Shown: in pieces, positions 55,113-64,000 of the stretch
How positions within the stretch are numbered: position 1 is the first letter of the stretch
How the letters are laid out: each line of letters starts with the position of its first letter
NCBI RefSeq assembly: GCF_017591435.1
Contig: NC_059258.1
Location: forward strand, 8,309,035 to 8,373,034
DNA: 64,000 bases
Origin: Portunus trituberculatus
Lineage: Eukaryota > Arthropoda > Malacostraca > Decapoda > Portunidae
Reading direction: 5' to 3'
Program-made: the position numbers and the translations under genes
Notes under the pieces: generated by a model
Seen by the model: only the letters and a program-made list of their open reading frames with translations
Database searches by the model: none
What the model was told of the DNA's origin: nothing

Positions 55113-55924
55113 CTGCCAAAGACAACAAGCATTGGAGGTGTTGGTGAATGTTTCTTCTTACTAATTGTATTTCTAAAGGATTGAATCATGCTCACAATCT
55201 CCCGTCTTTCAGAGTTACCCAATTTGTCACACTTTATTTATCTTTAATGTTATGAATGCTTTAATGTCCTAGCAGGCATAAATTTGATGAGAATTAGATT
55301 TAGACAATTCAAGAAAAAAAGACAAGAAACAAATGTTTAATTGCAGAGTTGAGGCTGACAGTTTAACCTTGAACCCTCGTGTACCCTCTATCACGTGTGT
55401 TATCTCTCCCTCCTAGACTCTTGCCTAACTCCATGCCTCACTGCCATGCTTCTCCACCCTTTGTCTATATCATAAGACTACTATGATCTTTTTAAACACT
55501 GTTTTTTCTCACTAATTTCATCCTCACAACTATACATCTCGTAACTCTTACATTAACACTATTACAAAAGATTTTGTTTACAAAGATATAAAACTGGACA
55601 AGATGAACAATAATTACTTCACAGTATTATTATTTCACTTCAACACACTAATAACAACTCAGTGTCCAGTTCAATCGTTAAATGTCAGATTGCCATAACG
55701 CTGCTGATGGCTTCTTCCGAACCATCATATCAAAAAGTTCACGGAAATAAGCTAAAATGAATTGCCAATCATTTTGTTTAATTTTCCTTCAGGATGTCAA
55801 TAGATCACGTAGGGATGCCACAGAATGCCTGACTTTTCATCTTTCTAAGATCTGGGATTAGGGCAGAGAAAATTTAATAGTGTTCAGTGCCCTATAAACT
55901 CAATTCTTCCATCTATCAACTTGA
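55113..55924. other. Unassigned sequence with one half of a ~100-bp direct repeat
   Basis: Nothing recognised except 55690-55790, which is similar (roughly three quarters of positions by eye) to 56669-56763 on the other side of the E element. Confidence 0.5.
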
Positions 55925-56668
55925 AACAACCTTCCAGACAACTATCCCCTCTTCTTCAATGACACACAGCTGTCTCCCTCTTCCATACTGAATATCCTCG
56001 GTCTGTCCTTTAGTCATACTCTTAACTGGAAACTTCACATCTCATCTCTTGCTAAAACAGCTTCTATGAAGTTAAACGTTCTGAGGCGTCTCTGCTAGTT
56101 TCTCTCGCCCTTCCAACTGCTCACTCTATATAGGGGCCTTATCCGTCCCTGTATGGAGTACTCTTTGCATGTTTGTGGGGATTCCAGTCACACACTTTTA
56201 CTAGATAGGGAGGAATCATAAGCTTTTCGTCTCATCAACTCCCCTCCTCTGACTAACTGTCTTCAGCCTCTTTCTCACCACCGAAATATTGCATCTCTTT
56301 CTATCTTTTAATGCCATTTTCATGCTAACTCTTCTACTGATCTTGCTAACTGCATGCCTCCCCTCCTCCTGCAGCCTTGCTGCACATGGCTTTCTTCTTC
56401 CTCTCATCCCTATATCTGACCAACTCTTTAACACAAGAGTTAACCAGTACTCTCAATCATTCATACCTTCCACTGGTAAACTCTGGAATTCCCTGCATCT
56501 GTATTTCCAACTTCCTAAGACTTTTCTTCCTTTAAGAGGGAGGTATTGAGGCATTTGCTCCCTAATTTTGGCTGCCATTTTTCTCTTTGTAGAGAGCCAG
56601 CACTAAAGTGGGCCTTTTTTTACCTTGGCTGGCTTGGCTGGTTCTCTTCCCTTCATAAAGAGGTTCAG
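55925..56668 (+). mobile_element. LINE E, decayed copy
   Basis: In one plus-strand frame: FFNDTQLSPSSILNILGLSF, SHTLNWKLHISSLAKTASMK, a stop, LLTLYRGLIRPCMEYSLHVC, LINSPPLTNCLQPLSHHRN, LANCMPPLLLQPCCTW and further C-terminal sequence, with several stops. It extends further 5' than the copies at 8288 and 36314. Its 3' end (CTTGGCTGGTTCTCTTCCCT, TCATAAAGAGG) lacks a clear poly(A). Confidence 0.82.
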
Positions 56669-56928
56669 TCATAACGATCCTGATGGCTTCTTCCAAACAC
56701 TCATCATGAAAAGTTTAGGGGAATCAACCAAACTGAATTGACGATATTTTTGCTTTATTTTCCACTACACATTTGGACAAGTGTCTGTCGACCTTTTCTG
56801 TAAAACTAACCCAAATGGTCATTGACTGTGATCTCCTAGCCTGTCCTCACCTGCTCTCTCCCTCCAAAGACACAAAAGGATGACTGATGTGGGGGAAAGA
56901 AAAGGAGGCAACACAGGTAGTAGGGATT

Positions 56929-56930
<2 letters not shown>

Positions 56931-56975
<45 letters not shown>
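56931..56975. repeat. (CT)n microsatellite
   Basis: About 45 bp of CT. Confidence 0.97.
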
Positions 56976-56977
<2 letters not shown>

Positions 56978-57444
56978 GGATCTATGACTAGGCACTAATG
57001 AGAATCAATATGTTTGATAATCATAAAACACTATATTATTAGTGCAAAAAATGATATCATCCCTCACATCATCAATGTTCTACCACCATCTTGGAATCTC
57101 CCATTTTCTTCCTTTAAGTTGATTGGAAAACTTACTCTTGATAGGGCAGACACTATGCATGCTGTTTCTTACACGACCGTGTTCAATTTAACCCAGTCTT
57201 ACCCTACTACCATAGTCCACACATGAATATCTTTAATCAGCCTTGGGAAAACTCATAAGTTTGCTTCTTATTAGATATAATAGCAGTAATGACCACTACC
57301 ATAATTATAAGACAGATAGTGAAGTGAGGACACAGTTACTGGAACACTCTCCAGATGAGTAATATCTAATTAATGATTCTGAAAAAAGAGATAAGAGACA
57401 GTGAAACAAAGTAGTGTAGCAAACCTCTCAGCACTTGACGATTC
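56976..57444. other. Unassigned sequence
   Basis: AT-rich. No supported gene or repeat. Confidence 0.5.
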
Positions 57445-57727
57445 TGTCTGGGTGTGAGGCGCACATATGCATGGGTAAAGATGATGATATGGTATGGAAG
57501 AAGGAGAATGCCTTGTTTACAATGATGAGTGGCTGCAGTAATGAAGGGGATAATTACAACAATAGCAAGAAAGTTGGCTCTATTAGCAAGGATAATGTGA
57601 CACACAGGAAGTGTGCACTGTGCCTAAAATGTGGGTAGTGAGTAATGAACAAAATGTAAAACTAGAGATGTGGATGAATCTTTTTGTCTTTCATGTTAAA
57701 TTTTAGGGACATGCATGCTTGATAGTA
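57445..57727. repeat. Duplicated flank of Tigger copy 2
   Basis: Second copy of the block at 52967-53250. The 55-codon frame runs 57471-57638 here. Confidence 0.85.
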
Positions 57728-58189
57728 CAGGTTGAACCTCCTTAATCTGGTATTCTTTCATCCGGCAAAATGTTTGTTTGCCGGAATTTTTGAATTGGCC
57801 GGAGTGATTTGCCGGACCACCGCTAGGACGCAGTGGCGCTGTACTGTGTTTTGGAACCTGGGCATTCTGGGTCAAATTTGGATCAGAAACCACGCTGCCG
57901 CTCATTGCAAGCACCACCCACCCAGGTGCATAAACATTTTTTTTCTGTAACATTTGCCCCTAAACATGGCTTCCAAGCGACCAGGAAGTGATTGTGTTGT
58001 GTGTGAACCCCCCCAAAAAAAGGGTGAACATATGACAATATCAGTGCAACAGAAAGTGGACCTATTGAGGAAGCTAGATAAAAGTGTTTCAGTGCGGATT
58101 CTATGCCAACAGTACAACATTGGCTCATCAACCGTCTATGATATAAAAAGAAAGAAAAAGAGAGAGAGAGAATCAACTTCTCAAATTTT
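57728..58189 (+). mobile_element. Tigger/pogo-like DNA transposon, copy 2, truncated by GA repeat
   Basis: Left end CAGGTTGAACCTCCTTAATC next to TA (57726-57727), followed by the same internal sequence as copy 1 up to TTTTACAG, where a GA microsatellite takes over. No right terminal repeat is found downstream. Because its left flank is also shared with copy 1, the two copies come from a duplication of the locus rather than two insertions. Confidence 0.85.
57966..58189 (+). pseudogene. Tigger transposase N-terminal HTH, copy 2
   Basis: ATG at 57966: MASKRPGSDCVVCEPPQKK, then in frame ISVQQKVDLLRKLDKSVSVR, CQQYNIGSSTVYDIKRKKK and STSQILQ, passing into an Arg-Glu repeat encoded by the GA tract. 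The first HTH is intact here, whereas copy 1 has a shift in the same A run. The second HTH and the DDE domain are absent. The long Arg-Glu frame that follows is microsatellite, not protein evidence. Confidence 0.83.
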
Positions 58190-59028
<839 letters not shown>

Positions 59029-60794
59029 TTAGTCACCTGCCGCCCACTCGGTACCCCTGGGTCATCTGACCACGTGGCCATCCTTACGACAGTGAAAGTG
59101 AGGGTGGACAGGGATGAACCGACAACGCGCACCAACTGGCTTTGGCGGCGAGCTGACTGGGAGGCACTGAGAGCTGAGCTCAGCCAGACAAACTGGGAGG
59201 ATCGTCTCACTGGCACCCTTAACGAACAGGTGGAGGCCTTCACCAGTCACCTGCTGTCCCTTCAGTCAAAGTATGTGCCCTGCCAGACATATAAATCAAG
59301 ACCAGGGGATCAGCCATGGTTTGGATTTCGCTGTCATGAGGCGGCGGACTTGAAGAGCAGGGCCTGGCGACGACTGAGAGCAAGCAGCACCCAAGCCAAC
59401 CGTGAGTCATATAAAGCTGCCTGCCGCAACATGGCCAACGTGCAAAAAAGCCGCCATCCAAAGGTGGAAGACTGACCTGACTGCAAAGCTCTCAGGTCAG
59501 AGTGTTGGCAAGAAGGAGTGGTGGAGTAGCTTGAAGCAGCAGCAGGGCCTGGCCACGGACTCCACCATCCCCCCACTCACCACACCGAGCGGTGAGGTAG
59601 TGACGAGAGGGAGGGACAAAGCCGAGCTATTCTCCGCCCACTTCTCCACCAAAATGAGTGTTACCCACCCAAACAACATTCCACCCAGGATCCCAGTGCT
59701 AACAACTGCTGAGCTGGACAGCCTGCACATCACCATGGAGGAGGTGATGTCCCTGCTCAGCAAGACCGACACGAAGAAGGCTCTGGGACCAGACAACATC
59801 AGCCCTCACATACTGAAGCAATGTGCAGCTGAGCTCGCCACTCCACTCACCCAGCTCTACCGGGAATGCCTCACTTCCCAAACATGGCCAGCACTCTGGA
59901 AGCAGGCCAGAGTGGTGCCTGTACACAAGAAGGGTAGCAGGGCAGATCCTAAGAACTACAGGCCCATCTCTCTCCTCTCCGTGGTGGGGAAGACGCTGGA
60001 AGTCCTCATCACGAGAAAAGTCACCGCCTTCCTCGACGCCCACCACCTCCTTAACTCAAAGCAGTTTGGGTTCAGGCAGGGTAAGTCGGCCGCCGACCTG
60101 CTTCTCCTAAACTCTACGGAGTGGAGCACCGCGATAGACAGTGGGAAAGAGGTGTTCGTCGTTGCCCTGGATATCGCCGGTGCCTTTGACAGAGTGTGGT
60201 TCAAGGGAGTGGCAGCCAAACTGAGGAGCCTTGGGTGTGTGGAGGACTGCTGCACCTCCTGGAGGACTACCTTCATGGCAGAACCCTGCACACTGTTGTT
60301 GATGGCCACTCGTCCTCCCAACACCATATCAAAGCCAGCGTCCCTCAGGGCAGTGTCCTTGGGCCTCTGTTGTGGTGTGTATATTTCAATGACATACTGC
60401 AACTAGTCCCCGAGGCCAAAGCGTATGCAGACGACTGCACCCTCACCTTCATCAGCGACAGGAACCACCGGCAGAACACGGTGGACAGAATCAACGCTGT
60501 CCTGCAAGTTATTGCATCCTGGAGCTGCCGCTGGCAAATAACCCTCGCCCCTGAGAAAACTCAAGTCCTGCACATCTCCAGGCGGCGAGAAGACGCCCAT
60601 CCCCCAGCCTTCTTTCTTGAAGGCAAAAGGCTGCCTTTCCAGCAGTCTATCTCCATCCTGGGGGTGGAAGTAGACGCAGGCCTAACTTTCACCACCCACG
60701 TGAGGAGGGTTGCCAGGGATGCGGCGTGGAGGCTGAGCTGTGTCCGACGCGTTGGGAAGTTGCTCGACGGTCCGGGGATAGTGTCCCTCTACAG
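59029..60794 (+). mobile_element. Jockey-like LINE, 5' part (interrupted by hAT)
   Basis: GC-rich element, 5'-truncated in the endonuclease (first recognisable motif LGTPGSSDHVAI) and interrupted at 60794 by a hAT transposon. The element resumes at 63641 and runs off the right window edge. Its base composition is clearly richer in G and C than families A-C. Confidence 0.88.
59029..60794 (+). pseudogene. Jockey-like ORF2, end of endonuclease and reverse transcriptase
   Basis: Endonuclease SDH motif (GSSDHVAILTTVKV), linker (RTNWLWRRADWEALRAEL, QPWFGFRCHEAADLKSRAWR), then a frame shift in an A6 run near 59445. Reverse transcriptase: KALGPDNISPHILKQCAAEL, WKQARVVPVHKKGSRADPKN, YRPISLLSVVGKTLEVLI, FGFRQGKSAADLLL, VVALDIAGAFDRVWFKG. 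A second shift near 60240. Then SVPQGSVLGPLLWCVYFNDI, KAYADDCTLTF with YADD intact, and SILGVEVDAGLTFTTHVRRV. Uninterrupted reading across the hAT site would give VSLYRAQVRPVMEYAPLTW. Jockey clade assignment is by motif resemblance. Confidence 0.87.
60787..60794. repeat. hAT target-site duplication, left
   Basis: CTCTACAG, identical to 63633-63640. Eight bp is the hAT-typical length. Confidence 0.97.
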
Positions 60795-61017
60795 CAGGGG
60801 TGTCAAACACGCGGCCCGCGGGCCGCATGCGGCCCGCCACACTACTATGTGCGGCCGCGCACGTCTCATATTTCAATCTTAGTTGGTCTTTTTACAGGAA
60901 TGATTAAGCCAGCCAGCCCTTTGCATTTTAAAGTCATTATATAAAGATATAAAGATACTATTATATTTTTTGGGCGGTGATGTTCCTCTGTGGTATAGTA
61001 ACTCCCAACCTCGTCAA

Positions 61018-61061
61018 GTGTGTGTGTGTGTGTGTGTGTGTCCGGCTCGCCGCCACCCGCC

Positions 61062-61114
<53 letters not shown>
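61018..61114. repeat. (TG)n-spacer-(CT)n-(TG)n inside the hAT 5' region
   Basis: TG at about 61018-61041, CT at about 61062-61097, TG to 61114. Lies in the leader between the left terminal repeat and the transposase. Confidence 0.95.
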
Positions 61115-61483
61115 TTATTGTTAAAAGTATTTTTCTTAATTAAAGTAAGTGATTGCAAACACAATGTCACCAGCAGGAACTTTACCATCTGCTTCAAGTT
61201 TTCTATCGTGTTTTGTAGTGAATGAATTATTCTCATATATTTTTACGTAAATCATGTGACCATTTCGTCTCGTCGACTGCGTTCCAAAGCCAGTGACTAT
61301 AGGTGACGAGAATACACGTAGTCGTACTGGCCCTGCTCCGTAATATACATGTATTAGACGTGACCATAACTCGTCATTCCTCCGTCTCACCGAGAATCGG
61401 CCTTTGACTTCAGTCCTGCTTTGTCCTTCGAGAGCGTCACAGCGTCAGATTTTGGTGTGACTCTTACTGCATATCATCTCATC

Positions 61484-63307
61484 ATGATTTCCAAGAAGCG
61501 AACAGTTACTGAAGAACATCGTGTGATGCAGGAAAAGTGGAAAATATCTTACTTTTTTGCTGAAGTGAATGGAAAACCAACTTGTTTGATTTGCAACCAA
61601 ATTATAGCGGTGTCAAAAGAATATAACATTCGGCGACATTACACAAGCACTCATGCTTCAAAGTATGATGTGTATAGTGGAAAACTTCGTGAAGAAAAAG
61701 TAAAGACGCTGGAACAGTCTCTCAAAAGGCAGCAGTCAGTGTATCAGCGTGTTCATGAAGCCAGTGACACTGCAGTACGGGCAAGTTATAGGATTACACG
61801 GGAAATAGCTGTGTCATCGAAACCATTTTCAGAAGGGGACTTTATAAAGAAATGCATGATGATGGCCGCAGAAGATATTTGCCCTGAAAAACGTAGATCA
61901 TTTGCAAACATAAGCCTTTCAAGAAATACAGTTGCAGAAAGAGTAAATGAACTGTCAGAAAATCTTAATAGTCAGCTCAAAGAAAAAGTTGCTAAATTTG
62001 TAGCATTTTCTGTAGCAATCGATGAAAGTACAGACATTACTGACATAGCTCAACTAGCAGTGTTCATACGTGGTGTTGATGAAAATATGCAGGTAACTGA
62101 AGAATTTGTGGAATTAGTACCAATGAAAGGAACAACAACAGGGGATGATATATTTGTGAGTTTGACTGGTGCACTTGATAGGATAGGTGTTGACTGGAAG
62201 AAAACTGTGAGTCTGACAACAGATGGAGCATCTCAAATGGTTGGTAGAAAGGCTGGCGTGACAGCAAAGTTAAAGGAAAAACTACTCACCCTGAATTCAG
62301 ACCATCAAATTCACAGTGTTCATTGCATAATTCACAGGGAAGTGCTTTGCAGTAAAATATTAAAGATGGATCACGTTATGGATGTTGTTGTCAAGGCAGT
62401 AAACTTTATACGAGCGCGAGGTCTGAACCACAGACAGTTCAACTGCCTATTGGAGGAAAGTCACTCTCACGGTCTGCCTTATCACACTGATGTTCGTTGG
62501 TTAAGCCGGGGAATTGTGCTGAAGCGCTTTTATGAATTAAGAAGTGAAATACAAAGTTTCATGCATAACAAAGGAAGAAATGTCCAGGAACTGAAAGACT
62601 ATGATTGGCTTCAAGATTTAGCCTTCATGGTAGATATGACAGAACACTTGAATTTGCTCAATACAAGACTGCAAGGTCGCAATAAATTGGTGACAGACAT
62701 GCATGAGTCCATTCGTGCTTTTGAGGTGAAGCTCAAACTTTTTGAACGTCAACTAGCAGCGAATAATGCTGCACACTTTCCTACACTGAAATCATTGCAA
62801 AGCACACCTGAGTTTCGTGGAATTATCAGCAGAGAAAAATACTGCAACATGATTTCCAAGTTACTGAACGAATTTGGAGAAAGATTTGCAGACTTAAAGA
62901 ACCTTGAGAGTGATTTCTCGATCTTTCAAAATCCTTTCGCTGCAAATCCTGATGAGACACCAGAGGATATTCAGTTAGAACTAATTGATCTTCAGTGCGA
63001 TTCTGCGTTGAAGGAAAAGTTCTCAAGTGTTGATATTGGTACATTCTATCAATATGTTGGGCCAAGATATCCTCAAATCAAATGTTTGGCATCAAAGATT
63101 ATGTCAATGTTCGGCAGTACCTATGTCTGTGAGCAACTCTTCTCACTGATGAACTTGAACAAGTCTGGACTCAGGTCTCGGCTCACTAATGAACACCTCA
63201 ACTCAACACTGAAAGTAGCCATTGCTCAGTCTCTGGCGCCAAACATAGACGAACTTGTACAGACCAAGAGGTGCCAAGTTTCTGGGAGCAGCACGACCAG
63301 GAACTAA
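61484..63307 (+). CDS. hAT transposase (GTF2IRD2/ZBED-like), intact
   Basis: 607 residues from the first in-frame ATG (MISKKRTVTEEHRVMQEKW). The frame is open 21 codons further upstream but without an ATG. A BED-type zinc finger has Cys34, Cys37, His52 and His57 (CLIC ... RRHYTSTH). The RNase H-like catalytic core follows: FSVAIDESTDITDIAQLAVF carries the first Asp, SLTTDGASQMVGRKAGVTAK the second, and VHCIIHREVLCSK and YHTDVRWLSRGIVLKRFYEL are the conserved hAT blocks. The third acidic residue and the hAT dimerisation region are in STYVCEQLFSLMN and SGLRSRLTNEHLNSTLKVA. In family terms it cuts DNA at the terminal repeats with a hairpin intermediate and reinserts with 8-bp duplications. No stop or frameshift. 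Resemblance is to the domesticated GTF2IRD2-type lineage; here it sits in a bona fide transposon, so it is a mobile gene. Confidence 0.95.
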   Translation: MISKKRTVTEEHRVMQEKWKISYFFAEVNGKPTCLICNQIIAVSKEYNIRRHYTSTHASKYDVYSGKLREEKVKTLEQSLKRQQSVYQRVHEASDTAVRASYRITREIAVSSKPFSEGDFIKKCMMMAAEDICPEKRRSFANISLSRNTVAERVNELSENLNSQLKEKVAKFVAFSVAIDESTDITDIAQLAVFIRGVDENMQVTEEFVELVPMKGTTTGDDIFVSLTGALDRIGVDWKKTVSLTTDGASQMVGRKAGVTAKLKEKLLTLNSDHQIHSVHCIIHREVLCSKILKMDHVMDVVVKAVNFIRARGLNHRQFNCLLEESHSHGLPYHTDVRWLSRGIVLKRFYELRSEIQSFMHNKGRNVQELKDYDWLQDLAFMVDMTEHLNLLNTRLQGRNKLVTDMHESIRAFEVKLKLFERQLAANNAAHFPTLKSLQSTPEFRGIISREKYCNMISKLLNEFGERFADLKNLESDFSIFQNPFAANPDETPEDIQLELIDLQCDSALKEKFSSVDIGTFYQYVGPRYPQIKCLASKIMSMFGSTYVCEQLFSLMNLNKSGLRSRLTNEHLNSTLKVAIAQSLAPNIDELVQTKRCQVSGSSTTRN

Positions 63308-63381
63308 GGTAAATAATGCTTCCTTTTCTTTACTGGTTTATCTTTTGGTTACGTGTGTGCAAACGCGAGTGAAGGTAGAAT

Positions 63382-63382
63382 A

Positions 63383-63424
<42 letters not shown>

Positions 63425-63430
63425 ATTACC

Positions 63431-63466
<36 letters not shown>

Positions 63467-63472
63467 ATTACC

Positions 63473-63542
<70 letters not shown>

Positions 63543-63549
63543 ATTATTA
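63382..63549. repeat. (ATT)n array with two TATAATTACCT spacers, in the hAT 3' region
   Basis: About 168 bp of ATT in three blocks separated by two copies of the spacer TATAATTACCT, itself repeated at a spacing of about 50 bp, suggesting duplication of a block. Confidence 0.95.
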
Positions 63550-63632
63550 TGGTCATACGTGATTATCTGGCCCGCACATTGAATGTGAAGGTGAAATCTG
63601 GCCCCTTGGGATAAATGAGTTTGACACCCCTG

Positions 63633-63640
63633 CTCTACAG
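63633..63640. repeat. hAT target-site duplication, right
   Basis: CTCTACAG, identical to 60787-60794. Confidence 0.97.
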
Positions 63641-64000
63641 GGCCCAGGTCAGGCCCGTCATGGAGTACGCTCCCCTCACCTGGTCCTCCTGCCCACCCTC
63701 CTATCTTGCCAGGCTTGACAGGATCCAGGCAAGAGTGCAGAGGATGGTGCAAATGAGGAACCAGGACCAGCAGCCCAGCTTTCAACCTCTACAGCAGCGG
63801 CGAGACGTGGCGGGCCTGTGCGTCATGTACAAGGCCCTCAGGCAACAGACTCCACACCTGGCACCACTACGCCTGCCACCCCCATCCATCCGCACACATG
63901 ACACTCGAACCGCCGGCCTAATAGACCACCACTTCACTGTGACTGTGTCCTTTGCGAGGACCGAGAGTCACCTCCGTTCCTTCCTCCCTCGTTACAGCAG
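63641..64000 (+). pseudogene. Jockey-like ORF2, C-terminal part after the hAT
   Basis: Open to the window edge: AQVRPVMEYAPLTWSSCPPS, YLARLDRIQARVQRMVQMRN, PLQQRRDVAGLCVMYKALRQ, THDTRTAGLIDHHFTVTVSF and ESHLRSFLPRYS. This is the LINE C-terminal region and continues directly from VSLY before the hAT. No stop within the window. Confidence 0.86.

Larger units (their letters stand above)
60795..63632 (+). mobile_element. hAT DNA transposon, complete (2838 bp)
   Basis: Terminal inverted repeats CAGGGGTGTCAAAC (left) and GTTTGACACCCCTG (right) match perfectly over 14 bp and are flanked by a perfect 8-bp duplication. Just inside the left end is a GC-rich, partly palindromic stretch (CGCGGCCCGCGGGCCGCATG) repeated as CGGCCCGC. 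The right end has CTGGCCCGCA and CTGGCCCCTT. One uninterrupted transposase gene lies in sense orientation. The insertion splits a Jockey-like LINE and so is younger than it. The terminal sequence resembles the GGGGTGTCAAA-type hAT families known from many animals. Confidence 0.96.

Noticed and set aside
61421..61483. 21 extra codons upstream of the hAT transposase ATG
   Set aside because: The upstream open stretch starts at TTG and has no ATG; the ATG at 61484 is the natural start for a eukaryotic gene.
63338..63556. Frames of poly-Ile, poly-Asn or poly-Tyr
   Set aside because: Products of the (ATT)n microsatellite inside the hAT.

Overview
This is eukaryotic repeat DNA with no confirmed host gene. 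The LINE families, the 3' tail built from AACTAGGTAAATACA units, and the abundant (CA)n, (GA)n and (ATT)n microsatellites resemble what I recall from decapod crustacean (crab or shrimp) genomes. That assignment is an inference from recalled family features, not a search. Three 500-base runs of N (9825-10324, 17025-17524, 23501-24000) are scaffold gaps.

Layout. Positions 1-47.8 kb are a mosaic of non-LTR retrotransposons (LINEs). Letters are labels for this report: A (about 4.03 kb; ORF1 about 308 aa, ORF2 about 955 aa), B with sub-variants B' and B'', C, and E. The left part (1-23.5 kb) carries them on the minus strand and the right part (24-47.8 kb) on the plus strand, so the region is a broken inverted duplication. 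Minus strand, read from 23.5 kb down: C1-(CA)n-A3-gap-noisy DNA-A2-(CA)n-B'2-B1-(CA)n-A1-(CA)n-B' fragment. Plus strand, read up: (CA)n-B 5' end-B8-(CA)n-C2-(CA)n-A4-(CA)n-B'3-B4-(CA)n-A5/B'' chimera-B'6. Many inverted partners share private lesions (premature stops, Asp-to-Asn changes in the polymerase catalytic motif, a nested E insertion), so they descend from duplication rather than from separate insertions. Nearly every join between units lies in (CA)n. This fits either LINEs that insert into CA microsatellites or assembly joins made through CA repeats.

Positions 47.8-59 kb: a GGT/GAT trinucleotide tract, a 31-bp minisatellite, a 3' LINE fragment (D), unassigned DNA, the best-preserved B LINE (B7, minus strand, catalytic FADD intact), two pogo/Tigger-like DNA transposon copies that share their left flanking sequence (the second destroyed by a 650-bp GA microsatellite), a decayed E LINE, and one possible host exon on the minus strand (54937-55112).

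Positions 59-64 kb: a GC-rich, 5'-truncated Jockey-like LINE split by a complete hAT DNA transposon (60795-63632). The hAT has matching terminal inverted repeats, a perfect 8-bp target duplication and an uninterrupted 607-codon transposase; it is the only intact transposon gene here.

How the genes work together: LINE ORF1 proteins (coiled coil plus a nucleic-acid-binding domain) would package RNA, and ORF2 (endonuclease, reverse transcriptase, C-terminal domain) would nick target DNA and copy the RNA. In A, B and C, ORF2 lies in the -1 frame relative to the end of ORF1, which suggests coupled translation. Every LINE copy here carries disabling lesions, some of which may be uncorrected sequencing indels.
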